Shown in pieces: positions 44,058-54,183 of a stretch of 64,000 bases of DNA (positions are counted from its first letter, which is position 1; every line of letters begins with the position of its first letter). The notes beneath the pieces were generated by a model that searched no databases, was not told the origin of the DNA, and saw nothing but the letters and a program-made list of their open reading frames with translations. The stretch lies in assembly GCF_050436995.1 (NCBI RefSeq), contig NC_134764.1, positions 1,922,001 to 1,986,000 on the forward strand, in the 5' to 3' direction. Position numbers and translations under genes: made by a program. This stretch comes from Anticarsia gemmatalis. Its lineage: Eukaryota > Arthropoda > Insecta > Lepidoptera > Erebidae.

Positions 44058-45230
44058 ATATACACCTTAAGTCGACGTGTTATAGTCTAATTTACTTTGC
44101 GGGATGTTGAGATATGCCAATCACGTTAGCGCTATGCGCAGATAGAGGACTTCTAGTCGCAAACATTTAATGCGTTATTAGTGCTAGGGGTGTGACTGTT
44201 CGATACGATTTAACGATAGCAATATCTATTAACTGTCAGTTTGACATTAGTTCGATGTTATCGCACTTTTGGTAGAATATATTGCCTAAAGTGTTGGTTA
44301 TTTGTCGTTCTATCGATGAATTGTATCGGATTGCATCTCTAGTAGTAGTTTGTCTGTGATTGATTGTTGGTAATGCGGTTTATTTTAGGGAATCTCCCTT
44401 AAAACCTATTTCGAATAGATTTATGTAAGTTTAACACGGTTATTGTGTACCATTGAGATGAAATCGAGTATTGTTAATATCAAGATATCGTAGGGTTATC
44501 GTTTGAAAAAGGTTTTAAGAGACCGGTCAGTATGAAAAGGGAAAGTAAATACAAAATTGAATTGAAATGCTACTACTCAATAATTCTGCATTTTGTTCTC
44601 AGTCCATGAACAATGAATGAAATTCTTCACTGGTATGGAACGAATGACTTTAAACCAGCAAGACAAAGTGAATATATGCCAAGATATTAAACAGAAGTTT
44701 ACAAAATGTACTTACCACGGAACGGAAACCGTAGCTTCAATTTAACTCATAATATCAACCGGGAATTGTAAATAATATTTATTTATAATTTTAATAATAT
44801 GTGCAATGTCAGTGTTACTTCAATCAGATTAAATTAAATTTTAATTGTTTCACAGCAAATATCTTACATAGATTTTGTCTATGCCTAAAATTTTTGCGTA
44901 TGGTAGCACTGACAATAATCGAGTGAAATTATAAATTTACAAACGTAACTGAGCAAACTTACATTAGAATTCGATTTTTGAATATACGAACTCTCATATG
45001 TTACAAGATGCGTGTGTAAATCTATAAAAATGGCGACCAGTATTGATTGTTTATGCTTTTTACAGTATTTTATTTATTATTATTTAATGACGTATATAAT
45101 TTATCAACGCTTCTATAAATATAGTGTTAAAAATGAACTTAGATCGCTGTTTGTATGATGTAGATGTTAAAAATATTTAAAAAAAAATCGTCACGAGTTG
45201 AGTTCGTCCTATAAAATAATTCAAAATAAA
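44058..45230 (+). other. Probable PRODH 3' UTR
   Basis: Non-coding A+T-rich DNA directly after the stop codon. No AATAAA is obvious for about 1.1 kb; the first clear one is at 45225-45230. The transcript may end there or at a variant signal sooner. Confidence 0.35.
45225..45230 (+). terminator. Candidate polyadenylation signal for PRODH
   Basis: AATAAA, the first canonical hexamer found downstream of the PRODH stop codon on the same strand. The assignment is by position only. Confidence 0.3.
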
Positions 45231-45791
45231 AAACACAATGTAATATTGTTCAGACAGGGTTCTGTATATTACAATAGAATGGATTGGAAGTTTTGTAAAA
45301 ATATACCCTATGTATTTATATCAAAACTTAATGATGCAACACAGTATATCTGTATGAATCTCCAAAATGCGCATCGAAAATGATAAAAGCAACAATAATA
45401 TGGATTGAGGTTGTTTTCATGTGTTATTTAAGCTTGGTTTATACTATGTGATACTTTTCTAAAAGTCTTAGTCAGTGACACTGACCACGTAGTGTAAACA
45501 AGGTATTATCGCGTGAAGGAAATGTTTCATTATGAGACAAGGAACACCTAACATTGTCCACAAGATTATGGCTTGCATTTACTGTTAAGAGCTTAGAAAA
45601 ACATGCTCTTCATAGGAACTAGTCCTATAGAATACGACGTTCTATAATATGGCGGTTAAATAATGCATTTTCATAGTTCCACGCGATTTTGTAATTAAGT
45701 TGTAATCGAGATTTACGTTATTTATTGTGTAATATAGGTAGCCCCTTGTTTTGTCCGGTACAATATGGGTTAATGCAGCCTAATATCATTG
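45231..45791. other. Intergenic DNA after PRODH
   Basis: No coding sequence recognised. A+T-rich with short chance frames. Confidence 0.45.
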
Positions 45792-45967
45792 TTACGCTTG
45801 CTACACATATATTCGATTCGGTATTAATCGGCTCAGCCGGGCGGCAAAACAGAATGTAGATGGACCCGATCGGCACAAGCCGAACAAGTGAGTCAAGTCG
45901 GTTTTGTTGTTGGTTAAATATTGCCGAACCGAGCATGCTGAACCGAATATGTGTCTAGCAAGTTTTA
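45792..45967. mobile_element. Harbinger-like MITE, TTA-flanked (copy 2)
   Basis: The element 45795-45964 is a diverged sister of the 36.1-kb MITE. It shares CTTGCTACAC-like termini, CGATCGGCACAAGCCGAACA, GTCGGTTTTGTTGT and ATTGCCGAACCGA. TTA occurs at both borders (45792-45794, 45965-45967). The two copies have nearly the same length (168 and 170 bp), so both are probably complete. Confidence 0.62.
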
Positions 45968-48900
45968 TTGAAGCGCAGTTGTGCTCACCCGGAGACGTTT
46001 TTGTATGATATATGCTACGGTCTATGTACACAGAACTAAGATAATCTCTTCAAAGGATATTGTAATAGACGTCCAGTTTTCGTTGTGATTGTACGCCGTA
46101 GCTACTCTCAGTTCCTACAACTTAGTTAGGTTCTAATCAAGTCCTATGTTTAACGCATACCGACAGTTTTTGTCAAGGGAAGTGCATCTGTCAGTCGGTT
46201 GTACAATGTCAGTCACTGGCAACGATAGTAAGGTGACAGTACTTTGATGTCAGTCAGTCGTCAGTCCTTACTCGTCAGTCAGTCAGTGTGTATCGACGTA
46301 GTACAATGAAATACGTGTTTTCTTGTATAATTAGTGTCGTAACAAAAAACGTTTGCATCCATTTTAAAAATGGCTGCCCGTAGACTTAGTTCTGAAATTA
46401 TTTGTGTTTTGTTTTTTTTTGATGTTTTTATTTCGTCCACGATTTAATTAATTTGTAAGCTGTTTATAATTTTCCTTGCGCTAATTATTGTGATGCTATT
46501 TTTAGATTATTTTACGGATAGACATTAATAAAGACAAAACTTGTTTTGATATGTTTCTTTTATTTTTATTTTTCCTTGTTGCCTTTCTTTTATGATTTTT
46601 ATTATTAAAGCATTTTTGAATTCCTTTTTTGGGCTCAGGCATACCTTTGATTAATCCATTCTCATGAATACTCAAAATAAGGAACTTCTGCGAATCTTTT
46701 TCTACCCCATGTGGGAAAAAAATATATATACGAAAAAGAAACAATTGAATCTTTCCGCTATCGACTGTCTGCCTTAGCCCTATCAATAGGTTATTTTCAA
46801 AACAAAACGAGAAATACGACGATATTACTATCATTACATTATCTATCAAATAAGGTAGCCATAGTTAAGAGTTAGAAATAACATGTTAATTGCTATTATT
46901 AAACACGCGAATTAAATATAAATGTCCACGGGTAGACAAAATAGAGCCTATAAAAGCTTGGCTATAAAATTACTTATTTAGATGTCAATTACAAATAAGT
47001 AATAAATAAGTGAAAGCACATGACTACTTTATAGCGCAATTCGACTGCGCAAATGACTTGCACAAATTTGCGCAAGCAATCTCTGTCTCTACAGCCCTAA
47101 AGGTGTTGTTTAAGCAACTGTAACAGCAAAAAGTAGTCCTGTGTGCCACCTTTATCATCATAGGTGTTAATGTAATTGCTTAATTTAAAGTAATAGATTT
47201 TCCTGACGTCACCACAGGCTTTCACTTACACTTACGACTGAATATGTTTTGTTATTGTAAATTAAACCTTGACATTGGAGACGAGGGTATCAATTTGATA
47301 GACACTAATTTGGCGTGGAATTAAACGAAGGGTCACCCGTATATATCCGTTTACTTAAGTACTGATTGTCAGCTAGAAATATGAAACGAAAATTATGCAG
47401 ACAATAATAGTATGATATATGTGTTGTTAGTATTTTTATCCTTAACTTATTGATAAAAGACAAAGGGGGTTTCTTCAATTTTATTGTCAAAATTCACTAT
47501 ACAGAACGATAATTTAGATTTACGAACACGGGGAAATCCAAATTTGCACAAATATGACTTGAAGAATTTTGTTATTTGCGCAAGTGTATCACCACATTTG
47601 CAAATTTATGAAACCTATAAAAACCTTCACTTTTGAAATATGTCAATTTTGTGGTAACTATGAAGGAATAAATAATGAAAAAACAGCTTATATCGCAGTT
47701 TAATATAGTTAACAAGAAATTAAAACCAAGATATATTGCTCGCTGTTTGTCTTACAATCTGGAGTCCCTTTACAGATTCATACAATCCACTTACTTTAAC
47801 CAGTTTGCAGTCTTTTTGCATTGAATTGTGGAAAAATTCTTTGTCTTCTAGTACTATATAATACTTATAACAATGTATGTTACCCTGTTTCGTGGTCGTC
47901 GATGCAATCTCTTATATATTTGTTTATTAATTTACTATAATTTGGTTAAAAACTGAAGCTATTAGACTCAGAGTAATTTGCAGCTTTTTATAATTGTATG
48001 CAGTTTATAGATATATGTTTAAACTTTTCAGATAGTTTTGTTTTAAACGACGATGCGATGGGGTCTAGTGTTAGACGACATTGGAAAAATAAAAATAATG
48101 TGTTAATGTTGATTGTTTTGTTTTATTTCCGAATATTCCCGTAATTATTGAAAGAAACTACTATTTAAAGAAATGTTATATCAATTAATTGGCCTTTTTT
48201 GTAATGTAACTACACCCGTGTTCCAGAAAATTATTTAATATTGCATCAATACTAAAGTTGTAAAAATGACTGCCTGCGCACTAATATTAGTCACAGTGAT
48301 ATTAAAATTGACCCCTAACTTGAACGAAGGTCATATAGTAGGGATGTTTAAGGGCAGAATGGAGGTTTTTCCTACTTAAATAGAGCGTGCTTAGTGATTC
48401 CCTTGGGATTAGTGGTAAACTAGAAATTACTTATTTTTACGATATTAGGGGCTTATTAATTTATTACTTGAGATAACAATAAAACGATACAAAAATTCAG
48501 TCAACAATTATTTATTTGTTTATTTCGTCGTAAATACAACTTTATTCTAACATTCACATCCAACACCGTATCTTTATCCAATTACAATATTGTCAGATCA
48601 ATTTATGAACTTTACATTTTTACAGTCAAAATGTCAAACTTTACATTTAAACTTTACATTTTGGATTTGACAAATTGACACTCATAAATTACTTGACAAA
48701 TTCAATCACATTTTTGAAATTAAATAGTAAGATTTTCGTCCTTAGGAGAACAGGTTTAATTGCTATAATACGTATAAAAAGTAAAAAAAGAAACCTTTAA
48801 TGGAAAGAATTACGGCCAAAACTTAAACGACAATCAATTTTGGTGTTGCTCAAAGTACACGCTACTTGTCGCTACAACTCATGTCAAAGTAGCACAGGAC

Positions 48901-49916
48901 TTAAGTGTAACTTAAATTGGGTTTCGTTTGAGTATTCGTCCTAAAGATCTCGATTTTCAGAAAAAAATAAACATACATACATACATAAAACCACGCCTTC
49001 TCTTAGGGTAGGCGTTGTAAGATCAGAGAAAATGATATTTGTCTGCTACTATCTAGTAAGGAACTGAATTGTTTGCCTTGAGTAGACTTTCAAAGATAAA
49101 ATAATCAACGTTAGTACTATAAGTTACGGTATTTTCACTGTGGGATGGGATGCACGAACATTGAAATTACGGAACAATTCTTATACTATTATACAATATT
49201 GGTTAAAAAAATCTCGCGCTCTTTCCAATCCACGCACAAAACCATACCTTTCAGTCTAATAACTTTTCAACGACGTTATGCTAAACAATTGTTTCTCAAC
49301 ATTTTTGTGTGACCCCCGGAATATTTCAATCGAACTGTACATTTTGCCGAAGTTTCTTCTGTTATACAGAGCTCTACCGGAATGAGAATCGTGAAAACTT
49401 TTTGAAGATGGTTTTTAATTTGTTTTTACAGAAATACTAGCAGCAGTTATTAGTCTTAACAATGACTTACTGTTGCGCAACCAACCAGTTAACTGTAATT
49501 AATTGTTACTTTTCCCGGTAATAAAACTGCACTCATTGCTTATTGTTTGACTTCTTTGACTTCTTCTTTTCTTCTCCCTTCTAACCTTTTTGATATCAGT
49601 GGTCACTGGATGAATAGTTCCTATCAGGGGTCACGAATTTCACTTTGAGAAACACCGTTCTAAACATTCCAACAGTTACCCTAAACACTTATAAAACATT
49701 GACTTTAGTGAGTAACAGTCAGTCGAGGAATTATTAGGTAGGTATTAAAATAAATATATTTCTTTATCAAACAAAATAGGTTAGTAGTACTTATATTACA
49801 AAGATGATAGTTATAGAATATGGCTGTGGTCTAAAGACTAGAGAAATGAATTGGCCCGTAGAACTCTGCAGACGGCGACATGGTGTTACTTTTCTCTTCT
49901 CCAGCTAGAGCATTAC
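45968..49916. other. Intergenic DNA between the two converging genes
   Basis: No gene is recognised. A cluster of GTCAGT units lies at 46189-46292. A GTAGGCGTTGTAAGATCAGAG stretch after an ACAT run near 48965-49025 resembles the tail of the TRCMDVNE retroelement family. A frame of 115 codons at 46502-46849 (minus) is Lys/Asn-rich and looks like chance. Confidence 0.45.
46189..46292. repeat. GTCAGT-rich cluster
   Basis: Irregularly spaced GTCAGTC and CAGTCAGT units, densest at 46250-46292 (GATGTCAGTCAGTCGTCAGT and TCGTCAGTCAGTCAGTG). It is a degenerate simple repeat; TCAGT is also the arthropod initiator core, so the cluster could be mistaken for a promoter. Confidence 0.6.
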
Positions 49917-50222
49917 CAGTAGCTCGATTCTCTACTACTTTCGACTACCAACAACCGACCGTATGAACGTATGAAAATCTAAATGTCAAAATTTCGATAG
50001 CTAGCCGGTTGTCAGTAGTCGATAGTCGTAGAGAATCGAGGTACAGTAGTGCGATTCTTTGCAGTTGGTACCATCGAGTGTGGAAAGTTTGACATTTAAA
50101 ATGTACTATAAAATAGTTCCTACGCCGCCCGCTAGAGGCGCTGACCAAATTTTTAGACAAAATTTCTCGACAGCTAGCAGTTTGGCGATAGTAGATAGTG
50201 GTACAAAATCACGCTACAGTCG
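49917..50222. mobile_element. Foldback MITE (GCTCGATTCTCTAC family), uninterrupted copy
   Basis: Starts CAGTAGCTCGATTCTCTAC and includes the inverse TAGAGAATCGAGGTAC at about 50030-50045, so the first 130 bp fold back on themselves. It then continues with GACATTTAAAATGTACTATA and CGCCCGCTAGAGGCGCTGAC to a second TAGTAGATAGTGGTAC-like end near 50205. It looks like two partly overlapping units of one family. It contains the uninterrupted form of the site into which a Helitron inserted in the 62-kb copy (AGAAATTTTGTC on the minus strand). Confidence 0.6.
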
Positions 50223-50270
50223 TTCGTTGTACTACGGCATCAGCAGATAGCTCCTTCGATCTGAGGTTTG

Positions 50271-50370
50271 CAATCGGCGGTAGGCAGTCTACAGTTTGCG
50301 GTTTGTTGTCTCCAGTTTGCGGTCTGTTGTCAGCGGTTTACAGCATGTAATGTGCGGTCTCCCTTCTGCC
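50271..50370. repeat. Imperfect CAGTTTGCGGTTTGTTGTC repeat
   Basis: Three to four degenerate units of CAGTTTGCGG(T)CTGTTGTC in tandem, followed by related GTGCGGTCTCC and TTTGCGGTTC pieces. It lies beyond the UNC93-like gene's 3' end and no function is evident. Confidence 0.5.
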
Positions 50371-50825
50371 AACTTCAGCTGCTCTAGCATGTGGTCTGTG
50401 TCATTTTGCGGTTCTGTGTGTATGAATTTTCCTCAGAATCTCAGCTGCAAAATCTAGAGCCATTCCCAATTTCGCCTCTTTTGCCTCAAACCACAGCCAA
50501 GTATTTATGGCGCAGATAACAATCCCATACATTATAATTACTGCTAGGAGAATTTTGTACATAGAAATATTATTCCGTAGTCAACAAGATACAATAGAAA
50601 AAGACGTAGAAAAATTGTAAGTACACGTTTGATATGAATTCGAATTTTATCTGCGGCACAAATAAATAGGGCCAGACCTTTCAGTTTATGGAGAAAAAAG
50701 AGCACAAAGTGACATTCCTAGGCTAGAAAGTAACACATTGACGGTTGAACCCTGCTCATCTCCTCGAAATATCAGAGCCCTTAAAGATTTGAACCTGGTT
50801 CGCTGAAATGTTAATGCTGAAATCC

Positions 50826-50836
50826 TTTATTTTATT
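50826..50836 (-). terminator. Candidate polyadenylation signals for the UNC93-like gene
   Basis: Two overlapping AATAAA hexamers on the minus strand, about 325 bp after the predicted stop codon at 51160. Assignment is by position only. Confidence 0.4.
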
Positions 50837-51122
50837 TTGATTTGATTTAATCGCAGCTGTTTGCTGGCAGTTTTCTTTGAACGAACTTCAAGGTCTTGTT
50901 GTCAGACTTTGTTATCACAATGGTTCTGTTGTCCCAGGGCTCAAAAATCCGTCTAAACGCCGTAGACAGTAGACGCCTCAGTCTCCTAAACTTCCGTTTT
51001 TAGTGCTCTTATTCTCAAAACCAAAAGATCCGACCCTCAAAACATGGGATAGAAAGGTGGTCTCACTTAAAACATTTTATGAACTGTTTAACTGTTAGTG
51101 TCTCTATCACTGTGTGTGGCTC

Positions 51123-51146
51123 TGACGTCACGTCTCTGTGACGTCA
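51123..51146. promoter_or_regulatory. Pair of CRE-type TGACGTCA octamers
   Basis: Perfect palindromic octamers at 51123-51130 and 51139-51146, just past the UNC93-like stop codon. They would bind CREB/ATF-type factors if accessible. Their place in a 3' UTR makes a regulatory role uncertain, and the GC-rich setting raises the chance of coincidence. Confidence 0.3.
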
Positions 51147-51159
51147 CGGAGGAGCGACG

Positions 51160-51236
51160 TTAACTGATGACGTGGCACGCGACGTCGGGCTCCTCGGCCT
51201 CGTCCGTCGTCGGCGCCAGCGCCGTTAGTTGCGTCG
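51160..51236 (-). CDS. UNC93-like coding exon 6 (preferred model)
   Basis: Acceptor CTACAG before 51236 completes a GCG codon with the G left by exon 5. The frame then reads TQLTALAPTTDEAEEPDVAC HVIS and TAA at 51162-51160. Most codons end in G or C, as in the other exons, which supports coding. The pyrimidine tract is poor. A better-looking acceptor (TTTTTCCAAG before 51275) would give GDANRQRS and a TAG at 51252-51250 in the same frame. Confidence 0.5.
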
Positions 51237-54135
51237 CTGTAGGTCTTCGCTAGGATCTTTGGCGGTTTGCGTCACCTTGGAAAAAGATATCAATTTTAGA
51301 TTGGTTATCTAGGGGTCAGTTAAAAACATAGTGGACTGTTTGTCAAGTGCACCTTTGTTCCGGTTAAAGAGGATGGTAATAGGGAATTGGGCTGAAAATT
51401 ATTTTTTCAGAAATTTGCTACAAAAGGTAAAGTTTCCCGAACATTTGTTATGACCTACAAAAGGTTATAATTTCAACTGCCTCAAGAAATTATCATTTCA
51501 AATGTTTGTGTTTTCTGAATGGGTCCTCTCCTAGAAACGAATTATTAATTCTGTTGTCTTAGTATGAAGAGCGGTTAATAATTCTACAATTAATTTAAGA
51601 AGTACATACCTCGGCGCAACCTAACTTCTAGAGCAGCATGTGACGCGAACGCAGCGCAGAGCGCAGCGGCGAGTGCGGCCAGCTGTGCGCGTACACAGAG
51701 CATCTGCCGCGCCACACACGCCAGCGCCAGCCCGGCGTGACGAGCTGCCAGGGTCACTGACCACGGGCCTCGCCAGCCGGGACCGCCGATGCAGATACCA
51801 GCCTGGAACCAGAATAAAATATGTATTATATTAAAGTTTTAGGTAACAGTTAAATACTAGTCATAACCCTATCATCAAGAAGTGAAAGGATACCTGTAGT
51901 ACATCCCAAAGAGCGGCACAAGCTCCCCAGGCAGCAGCTGCCAGCGCTGGTAGAGCTAAGTCTGTCCTGGCAGCTCTCCAGCGCAGCAACGCCAGTATTA
52001 ACGACGCATGAGCCGCGCCCCCGCCAGCAGCCAGAGCTCCACGGCGCCCCCTAGCGGCCGCCATGCTGAGCGTGCCTGCAGCCAGCGCCTGCAGGACACC
52101 GGTCCCGCACAAGGACCGCCACGCACACCACCACCCGTCTACACATACTCCGTACCACTGGAACAAGTACAAAATACATTATATAATTTGCACTGTAGTA
52201 TTGAAATACGATTGTCTTGGCTATTTCGAATTTGCCCTATTCCGTAAGCAGAAATCGAATAGGTAATTATTTATCTATTGTATTTCAGAGATATAGCATT
52301 ATAGAAACATCTATCGGCCTCTAATATTCTCGTTGCCTGTACTTGTGTGTTTGTGTGCTTACCTTAATATAAGATGTATAAATAAATCCCTGTTGAAGTC
52401 CAATGAACAGCCCCATGGGAGCTCCTAACAGCGCCCGAGGGTCTCTCACTATAGAGCGGGCGTCGGGCGGCGGCGCGGGTGCCGAGGTGGCTCCGTATAC
52501 GCCGAGCCCGACTGCTAGGATGGCCAGCATCGCCCACACAGCCACTAAGATCCTTCGACCTTCGGCGTTCAGGACTGTGCCTGACAGAGTCTGTGTGTCT
52601 GGACAACCGGCCGCTCCACATGTCCGCTCCTGTAATATTATAATGATGGTCCGTCAAAAGTTATTATTCATTTCATTTAGGCCTATTTGTCTAAAAGAAA
52701 GGAAAATACGATTTCAGAAATAGCACAATATAATGTATCAGTGTAAAAACTTTACACAAATGGGATTAACTGAATAAATTACCTCATAATCATCTTCCAA
52801 AAAGTACTCCTCAGGCGGCGGCCACTTTGGTATTGAAATATTCGTTGGCGAAGGAGTCGACGGCCTTGCAATCTCCTCTGGCCAGATGAGCAACGCACCA
52901 CCAAGCAACAGTGAACCAACTACCAAACCAAGGTCTTGAGCAGCTCTTAGCGCTCTTAGAGCCCTTCTTAAGGCAACCTTTCTTCTAGCCTCATCACCAG
53001 CCGCTTGAGCTAAAGAAGTAGCTGATGCCGACAGAGCCAATGACATTGGAGACAAGGTCACTCCACAAATCCCGTATAAAGGTAGCAGAACAGATAGGGG
53101 AGTGGCTACAGTATGAGCGGTCAGTAGAATACAGACTAACGTGTGTGCAATTGCTATGACGAGTCTTGCTCCGGTTTTTTGAAGAATGAGGGGAGAGAAT
53201 GGGGCTACAATTGCTGCGAGGGTATGCATTATCGCAAGGGGCATAGCACCGGCTTCTGCGCCGGCAAAAGCCGTGAAAGGTAGGAGAGCTGTGGCGCAAA
53301 GACCACTTGAGAGACATAGTAGAGTGAATCTTTTGACGAGTGGTTTGGGAAGTTTGGGTGGTTGTCGTGCAAGGAGTCTCCGGACTGATGCTGCACCAAC
53401 GGAGGAGGCCGCTGAGTCTCGTCGTCGCGGTGGTGCGACAGAAGCTGTCGCTCGGACAGGAGTCTTCTGTTTCTTCCAAGGCCATTCTTTCTTGTATATT
53501 GTGCTTACAGGGATCTGTGAAGGTAATAAATACTAAGTAGTGAAAGTTCTATGTTTTCTAATACACTTTGATTTTATTTATAGTAACTCTATTTTCTAAC
53601 TGCTGGACATGAGTAAATGATATGTCACCGGTGCCGTAGTAAATGTGTAAAAATGTACTACTGATAGCTACTAAGATGTGATACTAACATACGGTGATTT
53701 ACGAACGGTTTTGCCATAGACGGTGCTCTTAGGGTTTGCCAGAAACGTAAGGCATGTAGGCAACTTCATAGTTTTATGCTGTGTTTGCTATTTTCTCGTA
53801 TATCATAGAGATAGAAGTGCTTTTGAGCATCATTTAACCCTCTGCCGCATGTGGGCACATATATTTACGGTATTGCAAAAATAGGTTTTAATCGTTTCCT
53901 TATACTTTGTCTACAAATAATGCGACATCAAAAAGTGCTGTATCATATATTTGCCCATGCAGTCGAGGGTTAAAACAGAATTAATTGGGGTTAAAAATAA
54001 AGTTAGAAGATAGATTACGTTTCTCAATACCGGTGTGATGGTCGCGCGGTGTCGGTGCGGGTCGGACACGGTGCGGACGGCGGCGCGGACCGGCGCCGGG
54101 CGCGACCGCTCCGTGAGGTCCGGTAGACTGCCCAT
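51160..54135 (-). CDS. UNC93-like MFS membrane protein (six coding exons)
   Basis: A multipass membrane protein of the UNC93 branch of the major facilitator superfamily; UNC-93 proteins regulate potassium channels in worms, and most insect members are uncharacterised. Minus-strand exons: 54135-54031, 53514-52783, 52629-52363, 52157-51894, 51802-51610, 51236-51160, giving 545 residues. Family blocks: PFTAFAGAEAGAMPLAIMHT in the first membrane segments, CGAAGCPDT (family CGANFCP, residues 283-291), DPRALLGAPMGLFIGLQQGF and WGACAALWDVLQ (family WGVGDAVWQTQ). About 100 residues before the first membrane segment are basic and Ser/Pro-rich. It is unusually rich in Ala, Arg and Leu, and clearly divergent. 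The start ATG at 54135 is chosen because the next exon needs phase 0. The last exon's acceptor is ambiguous. The gene converges with PRODH. Confidence 0.8.
51610..51802 (-). CDS. UNC93-like coding exon 5
   Basis: After GGTTCCAG. It reads AGICIGGPGWRGPWSVTLAA, RHAGLALACVARQMLCVRAQ and LAALAAALCAAFASHAALEV RLRR in pieces, ending one base into a codon at donor GTATGT. The last stretch is the final transmembrane segment, followed by basic residues. Confidence 0.75.
51894..52157 (-). CDS. UNC93-like coding exon 4
   Basis: After TTGTTCCAG. It starts WYGVCVDGWWCAWRSLCGTG and runs through two Ala/Leu-rich membrane segments to WGACAALWDVLQ, with phase 0 at both ends and donor GTATCC. The WG-G-A-W pattern is a family hallmark. 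Confidence 0.78.
52363..52629 (-). CDS. UNC93-like coding exon 3
   Basis: After ATATTACAG. It starts ERTCGAAGCPDTQTLSGTVL, then a membrane segment ILVAVWAMLAILAVGLGVYG, then DPRALLGAPMGLFIGLQQGF IYTSYIK, ending in phase 0 at GTAAGC. The CGA--CP motif between membrane segments is the clearest UNC93 signature in the gene. Confidence 0.82.
52783..53514 (-). CDS. UNC93-like coding exon 2
   Basis: After CTTCACAG. It starts IPVSTIYKKEWPWKKQKTPV, passes a basic Ser/Pro region, then from about residue 98 a series of membrane segments (FTLLCLSSGLCATALLPFTA and LVIAIAHTLVCILLTAHTVA), and ends with the acidic loop PPPEEYFLEDDYE at donor GTAATT. Phase 0 at both ends. Confidence 0.8.
54031..54135 (-). 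CDS. UNC93-like coding exon 1
   Basis: Reads MGSLPDLTERSRPAPVRAAV then RTVSDPHRHRATITP and ends in phase 0 at the donor CCG|GTATTG, which is only moderate. The frame fits the next exon directly (ITP|IPVSTIY). The exon continues 5' as UTR to an acceptor TTTCAG at 54184-54189, so at least one upstream non-coding exon exists. It is less certain than the other exons because it has no family motif. Confidence 0.6.
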
Positions 54136-54148
54136 CCGCACGCGCCGG

Positions 54149-54181
54149 CTACTCACCGGCGGACACGCGCACCACACTCAT
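54149..54181 (-). other. Upstream ORF in the UNC93-like 5' UTR
   Basis: Ten codons from ATG at 54181 to TAG at 54149, all before the main ATG at 54135. It contains a perfect donor-like GTGAGT (CCG|GTGAGT), but splicing there would break the frame into exon 2. It could lower translation of the main frame. Confidence 0.45.
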
Positions 54182-54183
54182 AC

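Noticed and set aside
46189..46292. Multiple TCAGT motifs considered as a promoter
   Set aside because: They are units of a degenerate GTCAGT simple repeat, with no downstream coding exon on either strand.
46502..46849. 115-codon minus-strand ORF
   Set aside because: It is Lys/Asn/Ile-rich, has no recognised domain or splice context, and lies in A+T-rich DNA where such frames arise by chance.
54149..54181. ATG at 54181 as the UNC93-like start codon
   Set aside because: This frame ends at a TAG after ten codons, and using the internal GTGAGT donor would enter exon 2 in the wrong phase; the ATG at 54135 fits exon 2 directly.
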